This document shows, piece by piece, positions 16,606 to 24,653 of a stretch of DNA of 64,000 bases; the first letter of the stretch is position 1, and the number at the start of each line of letters is the position of its first letter. Below the pieces are notes generated by a model. That model had not been told where the DNA came from. It saw only the letters and a list, made by a program, of their open reading frames with translations, and did no database searches. Position numbers and translations under genes: made by a program. The stretch is from RYN-133 sp963785425 (lineage in GTDB: Bacteria > Actinomycetota > Actinomycetes > Mycobacteriales > Jatrophihabitantaceae). The stretch spans positions 558,001 through 622,000 of the forward strand of contig CAWAVG010000004.1 of the NCBI GenBank assembly GCA_963785425.1, read 5' to 3'.

Positions 16606-17670
16606 GTGGATTTCCTCTATACCGCGGTGTCGTGGGTGCTGCTGCGGTGGCACTCGCTGTTCAGCCTGATCGGGCTCGATCCCGCCGGCGGGCTGAACTG
16701 GACGCTGTCGATCATCTTCCTGGTCGTCACTGCGCGACTGCTGCTGTTCCGGCTGTTCATCAAGCAGGTGAAGTACCAGCGGCACATGCAGGAGATGCAG
16801 CCGCAACTGCAGAAGATCCGCGAGAAGTACAAGGGCGACCGCGCCGAGATGCAGCGGCAGATGATGGCGCTGCAGCAGGAGCAGGGGTTCAATCCGCTCG
16901 CCGGGTGCCTGCCGATGTTCCTTCAGATCCCGATCTTCATCTCGCTGTTCCACGTGCTGCGGCACCTGTCGAACTCGGTCGAGAAGTGCAATCCGGCCAA
17001 CGGCTACCACGGCAGCCTGCTGCACCTGTACACGTTCACCCAGAGCGAGACGTGCAACGCCGCCCAGGCCAAGCTGTTCGGGGCGCCGCTGGCGGCTTCG
17101 CTGCACGACAACAAGCACACGATCGTCGACCTGCTCGGCGGCGATCTGAGCAGCACCCGCATCGTCACGATCATCCTGGTCGTCATCAGCGCCGCCGCCA
17201 CCTACATCACCCAGGTGATGGTGATGTCGCGCGCCACCACGACACCGACCGGCACCGCGGCCACCGTGCAGAAGCTGATGAAGGTGTTCATCCCGATTTC
17301 GGTGCTGTTCTCCGGCGTGATCTTCCCGCTCGGCGTGCTCCTGTACTGGTTCACGAGCAACACCTGGACGCTGGCGCAGCAGGCCTACATCAACCGCTAC
17401 CACCCGCCGGAGCCCAAGAAGGAGGACGTCGAGGTCGGTGCGCGAGGCAAGACCCTGGCGCCCAAGCCCGGGCAGCGGCCGGTGCGCGACGCGCGGACCC
17501 GCTCCGCGGCGAGCGACAACGGGCCGACGGTACCTGCCGACGGGCCGGCACCGGTTTCCGACGGTGGCGCGCCCCGCGCCGCGTCGCCGCGTCCCGGACA
17601 GCGGCCACAGCGTCCGGGCCAGAAGCGTCCGCCCAGCAAACGGCCCAGTCAGGCCAAGAAACGCCGCTGA
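16606..17670 (+). CDS. yidC: Membrane protein insertase YidC
   Basis: YidC inserts and folds inner-membrane proteins, with or without SecYEG. The 354-residue product starts MDFLYTAVSWVLLRWHSLFS. The cytoplasmic hairpin after the first core helix (FIKQVKYQRHMQEMQPQLQK) and the groove region NPLAGCLPMFLQIPIFISLF are typical. Later helices end at PLGVLLYWFTSNTWTLAQQA. The C-terminal 80 residues are a Pro/Arg/Gly-rich basic tail with repeated PGQRP motifs, likely contacting the ribosome. Confidence 0.97.
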   Translation: MDFLYTAVSWVLLRWHSLFSLIGLDPAGGLNWTLSIIFLVVTARLLLFRLFIKQVKYQRHMQEMQPQLQKIREKYKGDRAEMQRQMMALQQEQGFNPLAGCLPMFLQIPIFISLFHVLRHLSNSVEKCNPANGYHGSLLHLYTFTQSETCNAAQAKLFGAPLAASLHDNKHTIVDLLGGDLSSTRIVTIILVVISAAATYITQVMVMSRATTTPTGTAATVQKLMKVFIPISVLFSGVIFPLGVLLYWFTSNTWTLAQQAYINRYHPPEPKKEDVEVGARGKTLAPKPGQRPVRDARTRSAASDNGPTVPADGPAPVSDGGAPRAASPRPGQRPQRPGQKRPPSKRPSQAKKRR

Positions 17671-17730
17671 TCTGCCGCGCTGCCTCCCGTTTCTCCGATA
17701 TGCGTGCAATGCCAGGAAAGGACCGTTGAG

Positions 17731-18411
17731 ATGAGCAACACCGTGAGCGATACCGAGAACAGCGTCGAGGACCGGACGAGCGCCGACCCGAGCGCCGAGA
17801 GCGCTGCCGACACCTCCGCCGAGGTGCCCACCGACGCCAGCGAAGCCGATGTCAGCGACGAAACTGCCGATGCCGATGCCGATGCCGATGCCGACGACGA
17901 CGACGACGACGATGACGGCGACGGCGACGGCGCCGACGAGCGGGAAGGCAGCGCGCTGCTCATCGAGGAGGGCGACATCGCCGCCGACTACCTCGAGCGG
18001 TTCCTGGACATCGTCGACTACGACGGCGACATCGATCTCGACGTCGAGAACGACCGCGCGGTCGTGGCGATCATCGGCACGGGCCTGCAGGCCCTCGTCG
18101 GTACCCGCGGCGAGACACTCGACGCGTTGCAGGAGCTGACCCGGCTCGCGGTGGCCCAGAAGACCGGGACACGCAGCCGCCTGATGCTGGACGTGAGCGG
18201 GCACCGCCAGGCACGCCGCAGCGAGCTGTCCGGGCTCGCCGCCGACACCGCGGCGCGCGTGCTGGCGAGCGGGGACTCGCAGCGTCTCGCCCCGATGAAC
18301 CCGTTCGAGCGCAAGGTCGTGCACGACGCGATCACCTCGATCGAGGGTGTGCGCAGCGAGTCCGAGGGTGAGGAGCCGAACCGGCGCGTCGTCGTCTCGC
18401 CGGACCGCTGA
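17731..18411 (+). CDS. jag: Jag/KhpB-type R3H and KH domain RNA-binding protein
   Basis: ATG 17731 follows GAAAGGA, giving 226 residues. The first 80 residues are extremely acidic, with an unbroken Asp/Ala then Asp/Gly stretch (about residues 48-72). A KH-like domain follows (VENDRAVVAIIGTGLQALVG, then TLDALQELTRLAV), and a C-terminal R3H domain with MNPFERKVVHDAI and RRVVVSPDR. Jag/KhpB proteins bind RNA and are co-encoded with yidC. The polyacidic leader is longer than I would expect. Confidence 0.92.
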   Translation: MSNTVSDTENSVEDRTSADPSAESAADTSAEVPTDASEADVSDETADADADADADDDDDDDDGDGDGADEREGSALLIEEGDIAADYLERFLDIVDYDGDIDLDVENDRAVVAIIGTGLQALVGTRGETLDALQELTRLAVAQKTGTRSRLMLDVSGHRQARRSELSGLAADTAARVLASGDSQRLAPMNPFERKVVHDAITSIEGVRSESEGEEPNRRVVVSPDR

Positions 18412-18415
18412 CCTC

Positions 18416-19090
18416 GTGGCGGATGCGCCGCCGACAGAGCCCGTCCCGGAGGTCGCCGGGCGGCTGTTCGGTGAGCGACTCGCGTTGGCGCAGCGCTACG
18501 CGGCGTTGCTCGCCGGCCTCGGCGCAGCGCGTGGCGTCATCGGCCCGGGCGAAGCGGCCCGGATCTGGACTCGGCACCTGCTCAACAGCGCCGCGGTGAC
18601 CGAGCTGTTCGCGCCCGGAGCGCGAGTTGTCGACGTCGGCTCCGGGGGCGGACTGCCGGGGCTCGCGATCGCGATCCGCCGGCCGGACGTGCGAGTCGAA
18701 CTCGTCGAGACGCTGCAACGCCGGGTCGAGTTCCTCATCGACGCGGTCGACGAACTGGGGCTGGGTGCTCAGGTGCGCGTGGTGCACGGCCGGGCCGAGG
18801 ACCCGCAGATCGTGCGGGCGGTCGGTGGCGCGGAGTGGGTGACCGCCCGGGCGGTAGCGCCGCTCGACCGTTTGGTGAGATGGTGCCTACCGCTGGCCGT
18901 CCCCGGTGGACGGCTTGCCCTGATCAAGGGGGCGGGCGCCGCGACGGAACTCGAGCGGCACCGGGCGGCACTGCGGCGCCTGGGTGCCCACGACGCGCGG
19001 ATCGTGTCCTGTGGCGACGGGTTACTGGATCCGCCGGTGACGGTAGTGACGGTTGATGCCGCTGATGCGTTGGAGGAAGCGGATGGGTGA
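18416..19090 (+). CDS. rsmG: 16S rRNA (guanine527-N7)-methyltransferase RsmG
   Basis: RsmG (GidB) uses S-adenosylmethionine to methylate G527 of 16S rRNA. GTG 18416, five bases after jag, gives 224 residues. The SAM-binding motif VVDVGSGGGLPGLAIAI and the later ARAVAPLDRLVRWCLPL with GGRLALIKG are characteristic. Loss of this gene gives low-level streptomycin resistance in many bacteria; it is intact here. It overlaps the parA start by eight bases. Confidence 0.96.
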   Translation: MADAPPTEPVPEVAGRLFGERLALAQRYAALLAGLGAARGVIGPGEAARIWTRHLLNSAAVTELFAPGARVVDVGSGGGLPGLAIAIRRPDVRVELVETLQRRVEFLIDAVDELGLGAQVRVVHGRAEDPQIVRAVGGAEWVTARAVAPLDRLVRWCLPLAVPGGRLALIKGAGAATELERHRAALRRLGAHDARIVSCGDGLLDPPVTVVTVDAADALEEADG

Positions 19091-20129
19091 CGGGGCGGAC
19101 GCGTCCACTGAGGTTTCGGTCGAGCGACCCGGTGACCCCGTTTCACGTGAAACAGTGAATCCGCCCGAGGACGCCTCATCGGCGGATGTTTCACGTGAAA
19201 CGTCGAGCGACGCCCCCACCGGCAACGCCGACGGCGCCTTCGACACGCCGATCGCCAGGGAGGCGATGCAGGCCGTCCACGTCATGAACGTGCGTCAGGA
19301 GCGCTGGCCGGCGCCCCCGCAGCCCCGGGTCATGACCGTCGCCAATCAGAAGGGTGGGGTCGGCAAGACCACCAGCACGGTCAACCTCGCCGCCGCGCTC
19401 GCGCAGCACGGTCTGCGGGTCTGTGTCATCGACCTCGATCCGCAGGGCAACGCGAGCACGGCGCTCGGCGTGGACCACCCGGTCGGGACACCGTCGATCT
19501 ACGACGTGCTGCTCGGCGGCCGTCCGCTGGCCGAGGTCGCGCACCCGGTCGGACTCGCCGAGACAATGACCTGCGTGCCGGCCACCCTCGACCTGGCCGG
19601 TGCCGACATCGAACTCACCTCGCAGGTCGCGCGGGAGTACCGCCTGCAGCGCGCCATCACCAGCTTCCTCGAGCAACACGACGGTCTCGACTACCTGTTC
19701 ATCGACTGCCCCCCGTCCCTGGGTCTGCTGACGCTGAACGCGCTGGTCGCCGCCCGCGAGGTGCTGATCCCGATCCAGTGCGAGTACTACGCGCTGGAGG
19801 GGCTGGCGCAACTGCTGAACACGATCGAGTTGGTGCGCTCGCACCTCAACCCGGCGCTCGCGGTCAGTACCGTGCTGCTGACGATGTACGACAGCCGCAC
19901 CCGGCTGGCCGACCAGGTCGCCGCCGAGGTGCGCACGCACTTCGCCGACCTGGTGTTGAGCCCGATGATCCCGCGCAATGTGCGGGTCTCGGAGGCGCCC
20001 GGGTTCGGGCAGACCGTGATGACCTACGACCCGGGCTCGCGGGGAGCGATCGGCTACCTTGAGGCGGCGCACGAGATCGCCCTGCGCGGCGGCGCACAGA
20101 CAACGACGGACGGAAGCGACGGGCCATGA
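19083..20129 (+). CDS. parA: Chromosome partitioning ATPase ParA (Soj)
   Basis: ParA is a Walker-type ATPase that binds DNA non-specifically and moves ParB-parS complexes. ATG 19083 is preceded by GGAGGAAGC. The first 80 residues are a variable acidic region, then the deviant Walker A VANQKGGVGKTTSTVNLAAA with both lysines, switch I VIDLDPQGNAST and switch II LFIDCPPSLGLLT. It is 348 residues long and intact. Unusually, the two parS sites lie within its 5' coding part. Confidence 0.97.
   Translation: MGDGADASTEVSVERPGDPVSRETVNPPEDASSADVSRETSSDAPTGNADGAFDTPIAREAMQAVHVMNVRQERWPAPPQPRVMTVANQKGGVGKTTSTVNLAAALAQHGLRVCVIDLDPQGNASTALGVDHPVGTPSIYDVLLGGRPLAEVAHPVGLAETMTCVPATLDLAGADIELTSQVAREYRLQRAITSFLEQHDGLDYLFIDCPPSLGLLTLNALVAAREVLIPIQCEYYALEGLAQLLNTIELVRSHLNPALAVSTVLLTMYDSRTRLADQVAAEVRTHFADLVLSPMIPRNVRVSEAPGFGQTVMTYDPGSRGAIGYLEAAHEIALRGGAQTTTDGSDGP
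19139..19154. promoter_or_regulatory. parS: parS centromere site 1
   Basis: CGTTTCACGTGAAACA matches the universal parS TGTTTCACGTGAAACA at 15 of 16 positions, including the full 14-base palindrome GTTTCACGTGAAAC. It is located within codons near the start of parA. Confidence 0.95.
19187..19202. promoter_or_regulatory. parS: parS centromere site 2
   Basis: TGTTTCACGTGAAACG matches parS at 15 of 16 positions. It starts 48 bases after site 1 in the same parA coding region, so ParB dimers could nucleate side by side. Confidence 0.95.
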
Positions 20130-21221
20130 CCGGCAAGCCTCGCATCGGCGGCCTCGGCCGCGGCCTCGGTGCCCTGATCCCCACCGCCGCACCTGTGCCG
20201 GAGCCGGCTGTGGAGCCCGCCGCGGACCGCGGGGCGGACGCCGAACCGGCCACGCAGTCCTCGGAACAGCCCCGTCCCGAGCCGGCCGGCGAACCGGCCG
20301 CCGCCGACACAGCGAACGGCTCGGTGGGCGATGCCGCTGAAGACCTGCTCCCGGTCGCCGGCGCGGAGTTCGCCGAACTGCGCCTGGACGAGATCCAGGC
20401 CAACGCCAAGCAGCCGCGCCAGGTCTTCGACGAGGACGCGCTCGCCGAACTGACCCACTCGGTGCGCGAGTTCGGGGTGCTGCAGCCGGTGGTGGTGCGG
20501 CGCATCGCCGACGGCTACGAGCTGGTGATGGGCGAGCGCCGCCTGCGCGCGGCGGCCGCCGCCGGCCTCGAGACCATCCCGGCCATAGTGCGCAGCACAG
20601 CCGACGACGCCATGCTGCGCGACGCGCTGCTGGAGAACATCCACCGCGCCCAGCTCAATCCGCTGGAGGAGGCTGCTGCCTACCAGCAGCTGCTCGAGGA
20701 ATTCGGCGTCACCCACGACGAGCTCGCGCAGCGCATCGGCCGCAGTCGCCCGGTCGTCAGCAACACCATCCGGTTGCTGAACCTGCCCGTCCCCGTGCAG
20801 CGGCGGGTCGCGGCCGGTGTGCTGTCCGCCGGTCATGCCCGGGCGTTGCTCGGTCTCGACGACTCCGGCGCCCAGGAGGACCTGGCCGCGCGGGTGGTCG
20901 CCGAGGGCCTGTCGGTGCGTGCCACCGAGGAGCTCGTCGCCCTGCATCAGCACGGCCACGGCGAGACCAAGCCCCGGCCGGCGCAACGCCACCCCCCGGA
21001 TCACCGCGCCCGCCATCGCCGAACTGGCCGACCGCCTCTCGGATACCTTCGACACCCGCGTGCGTGTGGACCTGGGCCGGCGCAAGGGGAAGATCACCGT
21101 CGAGTTCGCCTCGGTCGACGACCTCGAGCGCATCATCGCGGTCATGGCGCCGCAGCTCGCAACGCGTCCCGTTGCCGAGCCGGCGCCCGATCAGTCCGGC
21201 CGCGAACCGAACGATCCGTAG
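20126..21221 (+). CDS. parB: ParB centromere-binding CTPase (one frameshift)
   Basis: ParB binds parS and spreads as a CTP-gated clamp. ATG 20126 overlaps the parA stop in ATGA. Visible parts: N-terminal ParA-contact motif GLGRGLGALIP, the CTP-binding region (NAKQPRQVFDEDALAELTHS, ELVMGERRLRAA, LLENIHRAQLNPLEEA), the parS-binding HTH (THDELAQRIGRSRPVVSNTI) and the C-terminal dimer domain (RKGKITVEFASVDDLERII), which is read in another frame. The shift lies at about 20965-20985, in a C/G-rich run encoding RPARRNATPRITAP. An essential-type gene broken in this way points to an assembly indel. Confidence 0.93.
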
Positions 21222-21802
21222 GACACCACCTCGGCGGCGTCGCGCCGCCCGCGCCGCAGCGACGGGGAGCGGACGTCCGGTGCAGGGTGGCCCAGGCTGA
21301 TCACACCGACGGGACGCAGCCGCTCCGGCACGGCGAAGGCGTTCCGGAGGTCGGCCCACCGGTGCGGCGGTACCCCGAAGAAGCACGACGCCAGCCCCCG
21401 GTCGGTCGCTCCGAGCAGCACCAGTAGCGCTGCCATGCCGGTGTCGACGTCCCAGTAGGGGACCGGCCAGCGCGCCTCGTCCCGGTCGGTCCAGCCCTTG
21501 TCCGGCTCGGCATATCGGTCGAGATAGGCGGTCTTGTCCGAGAAACAGACGATCAGTGCCGGGGCGGTCTGCAGCCGGGCGAGCCATCCGTCGACCTCGC
21601 CGGACTCGGCCGTCGCCGTCCAGAATGCCCGGGTCGACGTTATGTCATCCAAAATCAGGAAGTGCCAACCCTGGGAGTACCCCGCTGACGGCGCGCGAAC
21701 GGCCAGTTCGAGCAGTTCCTCGAGTACCTCCCGGGACACGGGTCGATCCTGGTCATAGGTTCGAATCATCCGTCGTGCGCGGATCGCCGCCGTCAGCTCC
21801 AT
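21191..21802 (-). CDS. Nitroreductase family protein
   Basis: This is a 203-residue FMN-dependent nitroreductase-fold protein. The start MELTAAIRARRMIRTYDQDR carries the Arg-Arg motif that contacts FMN, then APSAGYSQGWHFLILDD, and late GMAALLVLLGATDRGLASCF with HRWADLRNAFAVPERLRPVG. The substrate is unknown; members reduce nitro compounds, flavins or enones with NAD(P)H. It is convergent with parB, overlapping its last 31 bases, and divergent from the aminotransferase gene. The frame is intact. Confidence 0.88.
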   Translation of the reverse strand: MELTAAIRARRMIRTYDQDRPVSREVLEELLELAVRAPSAGYSQGWHFLILDDITSTRAFWTATAESGEVDGWLARLQTAPALIVCFSDKTAYLDRYAEPDKGWTDRDEARWPVPYWDVDTGMAALLVLLGATDRGLASCFFGVPPHRWADLRNAFAVPERLRPVGVISLGHPAPDVRSPSLRRGRRDAAEVVSYGSFGSRPD

Positions 21803-21862
21803 GCTGTCAACTCCAGCACATATCAGCTGACCACCGCGAAGGCGATGTGTCATCGTGGCGCG

Positions 21863-23080
21863 GTGGACCTGCGGCAATCGCGCAAGCTCGAGGACGTCTG
21901 TTACGACATCCGCGGCCCGGTGCTCGAAGAGGCCAAGCGGCTCGAGGACGAGGGCCGGCGGATCACGAAGCTGAACATCGGCAATCCGGCACCGTTCGGC
22001 TTCGAGGCACCGGAAGAGATCCTCGTCGACGTGGTGCGCAACCTGTCGCAGTCGCAGGGCTACTGCGACTCGCAGGGTCTGCTCTCGGCCCGCACGGCGA
22101 TCGTCCAGCACTATCAGCAGCGCGGCATCGACGGCATCGACGTCGACGACATCTGGCTCGGCAACGGCGTCAGCGAGCTGATCACAATGGCGCTGCAGGC
22201 GATGCTCGACAACGGCGACGAGGTACTCGTGCCGGCGCCGGACTACCCGCTCTGGACCGCCTCGACGAGCCTGGCCGGCGGCACACCCGTGCACTATCTG
22301 TGCGACGAGTCGGTCGGATGGCTGCCTGACCTTGATCATCTGCGATCGAGAATCACCCCACGCAGCAAGGCGATTGTCGTCATCAACCCGAACAACCCGA
22401 CGGGCGCAGTGTACCCCCGGGAGGTATTGGACGAGCTCGCCGCCATCGCGCGCGAACACCATCTCGTCGTGCTGGCGGACGAGATCTACGACAAGATCCT
22501 TTTCGACGGCGCGGTGCACCATCCGATGGCCTCGGTCGCGCCCGACGTGTTCACCCTGACGTTCAACGGCCTCTCGAAGGCGTACCGGGTCGCCGGCTTC
22601 CGTGCGGGCTGGATGATGGTGAGCGGGCCCAAGCACCACGCGTCGAGCTACCTCGAAGGCATCTCGATCCTGGCCAACATGCGGCTGTGCGCGAACGTCC
22701 CCGCCCAGCATGCGATCCAGGTGGCGCTGGGTGGCCGCCAGAGCATCCGCGACCTCGTCCTGCCGGGCGGACGTCTCCTGGAGCAGCGCGACGCGGCCCT
22801 GAGCGCGCTGGGCGCCATCCCGGGGGTGTCCTGTGTGAAGCCCGCGGGTTCGCTCTACGTGTTCCCGCGGCTCGACCCGGCGGTCTACCCCATCAAGGAC
22901 GATCAGCAGTTCGTCCTCGACCTGCTCCGGGCACAGCACGTCCTCGTGGTGCAGGGGAGCGGGTTCAACTGGCCGCATCCCGATCACCTGCGGATCGTGA
23001 CGCTGCCGCGCGCCGACGACCTGAGCGAGGCCATCGGGCGCATCGGCAGCTTCCTGGCCGCGTATCGCGAAGCTGCCTGA
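21863..23080 (+). CDS. PLP-dependent aminotransferase (alanine aminotransferase AlaA type)
   Basis: This fold-type I aminotransferase most resembles the AlaA/AlaT class, which makes alanine from pyruvate and glutamate: LEDVCYDIRGPVLEEAKRLE, KLNIGNPAPFGFEAPEEIL, the PLP-contact region NPNNPTGAVYP, the catalytic Lys in FNGLSKAYRVAGFRAGWM, and the Arg region HLRIVTLPRADDL near the end. GTG 21863 (VDLRQSRKL) is chosen; an ATG 18 bases upstream is possible. Length about 405 residues. The exact substrate is inferred from family resemblance only. Confidence 0.87.
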   Translation: MDLRQSRKLEDVCYDIRGPVLEEAKRLEDEGRRITKLNIGNPAPFGFEAPEEILVDVVRNLSQSQGYCDSQGLLSARTAIVQHYQQRGIDGIDVDDIWLGNGVSELITMALQAMLDNGDEVLVPAPDYPLWTASTSLAGGTPVHYLCDESVGWLPDLDHLRSRITPRSKAIVVINPNNPTGAVYPREVLDELAAIAREHHLVVLADEIYDKILFDGAVHHPMASVAPDVFTLTFNGLSKAYRVAGFRAGWMMVSGPKHHASSYLEGISILANMRLCANVPAQHAIQVALGGRQSIRDLVLPGGRLLEQRDAALSALGAIPGVSCVKPAGSLYVFPRLDPAVYPIKDDQQFVLDLLRAQHVLVVQGSGFNWPHPDHLRIVTLPRADDLSEAIGRIGSFLAAYREAA

Positions 23081-23120
23081 CCCGCTGCCCAGCCCGCTGC
23101 CCAGCCTGCACCGGAAGTCC

Positions 23121-23126
23121 TACGCT
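23121..23126 (+). promoter_or_regulatory. -10 element TACGCT of a leaderless promoter (GNAT gene)
   Basis: TACGCT fits the actinobacterial TANNNT -10 and ends six bases before the GTG at 23133, with no ribosome site between. Transcription should start at or next to the start codon. Confidence 0.5.
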
Positions 23127-23132
23127 CGTAGC

Positions 23133-23759
23133 GTGTCGCGGCGTCTGGTCAATCTCACGCTGGACAACCTCGGTGACCTGTCGCCGAGGTGTCGGGGCTG
23201 TGTCTTCTGGGAGCTCGACGCCGCCGCGGGCAACCGGGCCGGCGCCGACGGCTCGGCCGCGCTCGAGAAGGAAGCGTGGGTCTCCGACACGCTGCTCGAA
23301 TGGGGCTGCTGCGGCCAGATCGTCTACGTCGACGGCGAACCCGCCGGGCACGTGCTCTACGCCCCACCCGCCTACGTCCCGCGTTCGCTGGGGTTCGCCA
23401 CCTCACCCGCAGGGCCGGACGCGGTGCTGCTGATGTCGTTGTGGGTGGACCCCGCCGCGGCCGGCGGCGGCCTCGGCCGGATGCTCGTGCAGGGCGTGGC
23501 CCGCGACATCAGCCGCCGCGGCATCCGCGCGATCGAGGCGTTCGGCCGCACCGCGGCGCACACGGACGATCCGGCGGTCGCTTGTCTGCCCCCGGCGGAC
23601 TTCCTGCTCGCGGTCGGCTTCAAGACGGTGCGCCCGCATCAGCACACGCCGCGGCTGCGCCTGGACATCCGCAGCATCGTGTCGTGGAAGGAGGACGTCG
23701 AGTACGCCTTCGAGCGGCTACTCGGCTCGATCTCCGTCCCGGCCCTCGGGGGGCGCTGA
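23133..23759 (+). CDS. GNAT-family N-acetyltransferase
   Basis: A 208-residue GNAT protein. The acetyl-CoA-binding motif A is VLLMSLWVDPAAAGGGLGRM followed by LVQGVARDISRRGIRAIEAF. The N-terminal part has CRGCVFWELD and EWGCCGQIVYVDGEPAGHVL, with several cysteines. A similar acetyltransferase near parB and the amidase is common in actinobacteria, but its substrate is not known to me. GTG 23133 appears to be read from a leaderless message. Its last 42 bases overlap the convergent Cys-rich gene. Confidence 0.85.
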   Translation: MSRRLVNLTLDNLGDLSPRCRGCVFWELDAAAGNRAGADGSAALEKEAWVSDTLLEWGCCGQIVYVDGEPAGHVLYAPPAYVPRSLGFATSPAGPDAVLLMSLWVDPAAAGGGLGRMLVQGVARDISRRGIRAIEAFGRTAAHTDDPAVACLPPADFLLAVGFKTVRPHQHTPRLRLDIRSIVSWKEDVEYAFERLLGSISVPALGGR

Positions 23760-24647
23760 CACCAGCCGGATCGGCTGCGGCGAACGACGCCACGGACCCT
23801 GACCGAGATCGGTCGGGGTGCCCCACGCGGCGCGCAGCCGCTCGCCGCGTTCGGCCCACGCCTGCTCGAGGGCGGGCACCAGCGCGGCGTACACCTCGAC
23901 ACCGAGCAGGGTCGAGTACTCCGAGGCCATCCGGCGGAACACCGGCTCCTGCGCCGAGTAGGCGGCCGGGTCGTCGGTGCAGAAGTAGCCGTCGGGGTCG
24001 AACCAGCCGAACCAGTGCGGGCGCAGCGTCACGAACACGCGCTCGCCCGTCCCGTCGGCGGTGACACCTGCCCCGAACGCGGCCGCCGGCGCGCTGTGGC
24101 ACACGTACGGCCGGGCGTGCTTCGGATCGACGCCGAGCCGCAGCGCGACGTGCCACAGCGCGCAGCCGGTCCTCCCGTTCGCCATCTCGGTGTTGAGGAA
24201 GATGCAGTTGCCGCCGACGGTCTCGTGCCGCGAGTCCCACACACCGTCGTCGTCCTGCTTCTCGACCAGCCAGCCGGCGCCGGTGATGCGCTCGTAGTGC
24301 TGGGCCTCGTCGGGGGTCATGGCGTCGACGAATGCCTGCACCCGCAGCGGGCTGTCACCTGCGGTCGCCGCCGGCTGGGTGTCGTCGTCGGCCTCGGCGA
24401 TCGCACGCCCGTAGGACGGTGCGGTGCGGCAGCAGCCGGTGACCGACAGGTCGGCCGGACGGTGCTGGCCGGGCCGCTCGCCGACCAGCGGCGTCGTGCC
24501 CCGGCAACCCTGACCGTAGATGCAGCGGTAGTTGCTGGTGAGTGCGCCGATGTCGAGGATGTAGTCGTCCGCCCCGACGCTGACCGTGACGGTCTCGCGG
24601 GCGAACATGCCGGTGAGCTCAGCGTCGGGCAGGAACCGGTACGGCAT
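23718..24647 (-). CDS. Cysteine-rich metal-binding-type protein (YkgJ/DUF3109-like)
   Basis: The 309-residue protein has many spaced cysteines in its first two thirds: NYRCIYGQGCRGT, TGCCRTAPSYG, GGNCIFLN, GCALWHVALRLG and YVCHSAP. This arrangement resembles families thought to chelate zinc or iron-sulfur clusters (YkgJ and DUF3109), but I cannot assign it firmly. The C-terminal third (HWFGWFDPDGYFCTDDPAAY onward) is aromatic and unfamiliar. It sits six bases downstream of the amidase stop on the same strand, so it is probably co-transcribed with that cell-wall gene. Its function is unknown. Confidence 0.6.
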   Translation of the reverse strand: MPYRFLPDAELTGMFARETVTVSVGADDYILDIGALTSNYRCIYGQGCRGTTPLVGERPGQHRPADLSVTGCCRTAPSYGRAIAEADDDTQPAATAGDSPLRVQAFVDAMTPDEAQHYERITGAGWLVEKQDDDGVWDSRHETVGGNCIFLNTEMANGRTGCALWHVALRLGVDPKHARPYVCHSAPAAAFGAGVTADGTGERVFVTLRPHWFGWFDPDGYFCTDDPAAYSAQEPVFRRMASEYSTLLGVEVYAALVPALEQAWAERGERLRAAWGTPTDLGQGPWRRSPQPIRLVSAPPEGRDGDRAE

Positions 24648-24653
24648 CGTCGC

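Noticed and set aside
16057..18324. 755-codon minus-strand open frame opposite rnpA-yidD-yidC-jag
   Set aside because: It spans four well-supported plus-strand genes, and its sequence (long His/Glu/Val runs) matches no fold.
20960..21000. Programmed frameshift in parB
   Set aside because: No slippery heptamer with a downstream structure stands out, and parB is not known to use frameshifting.
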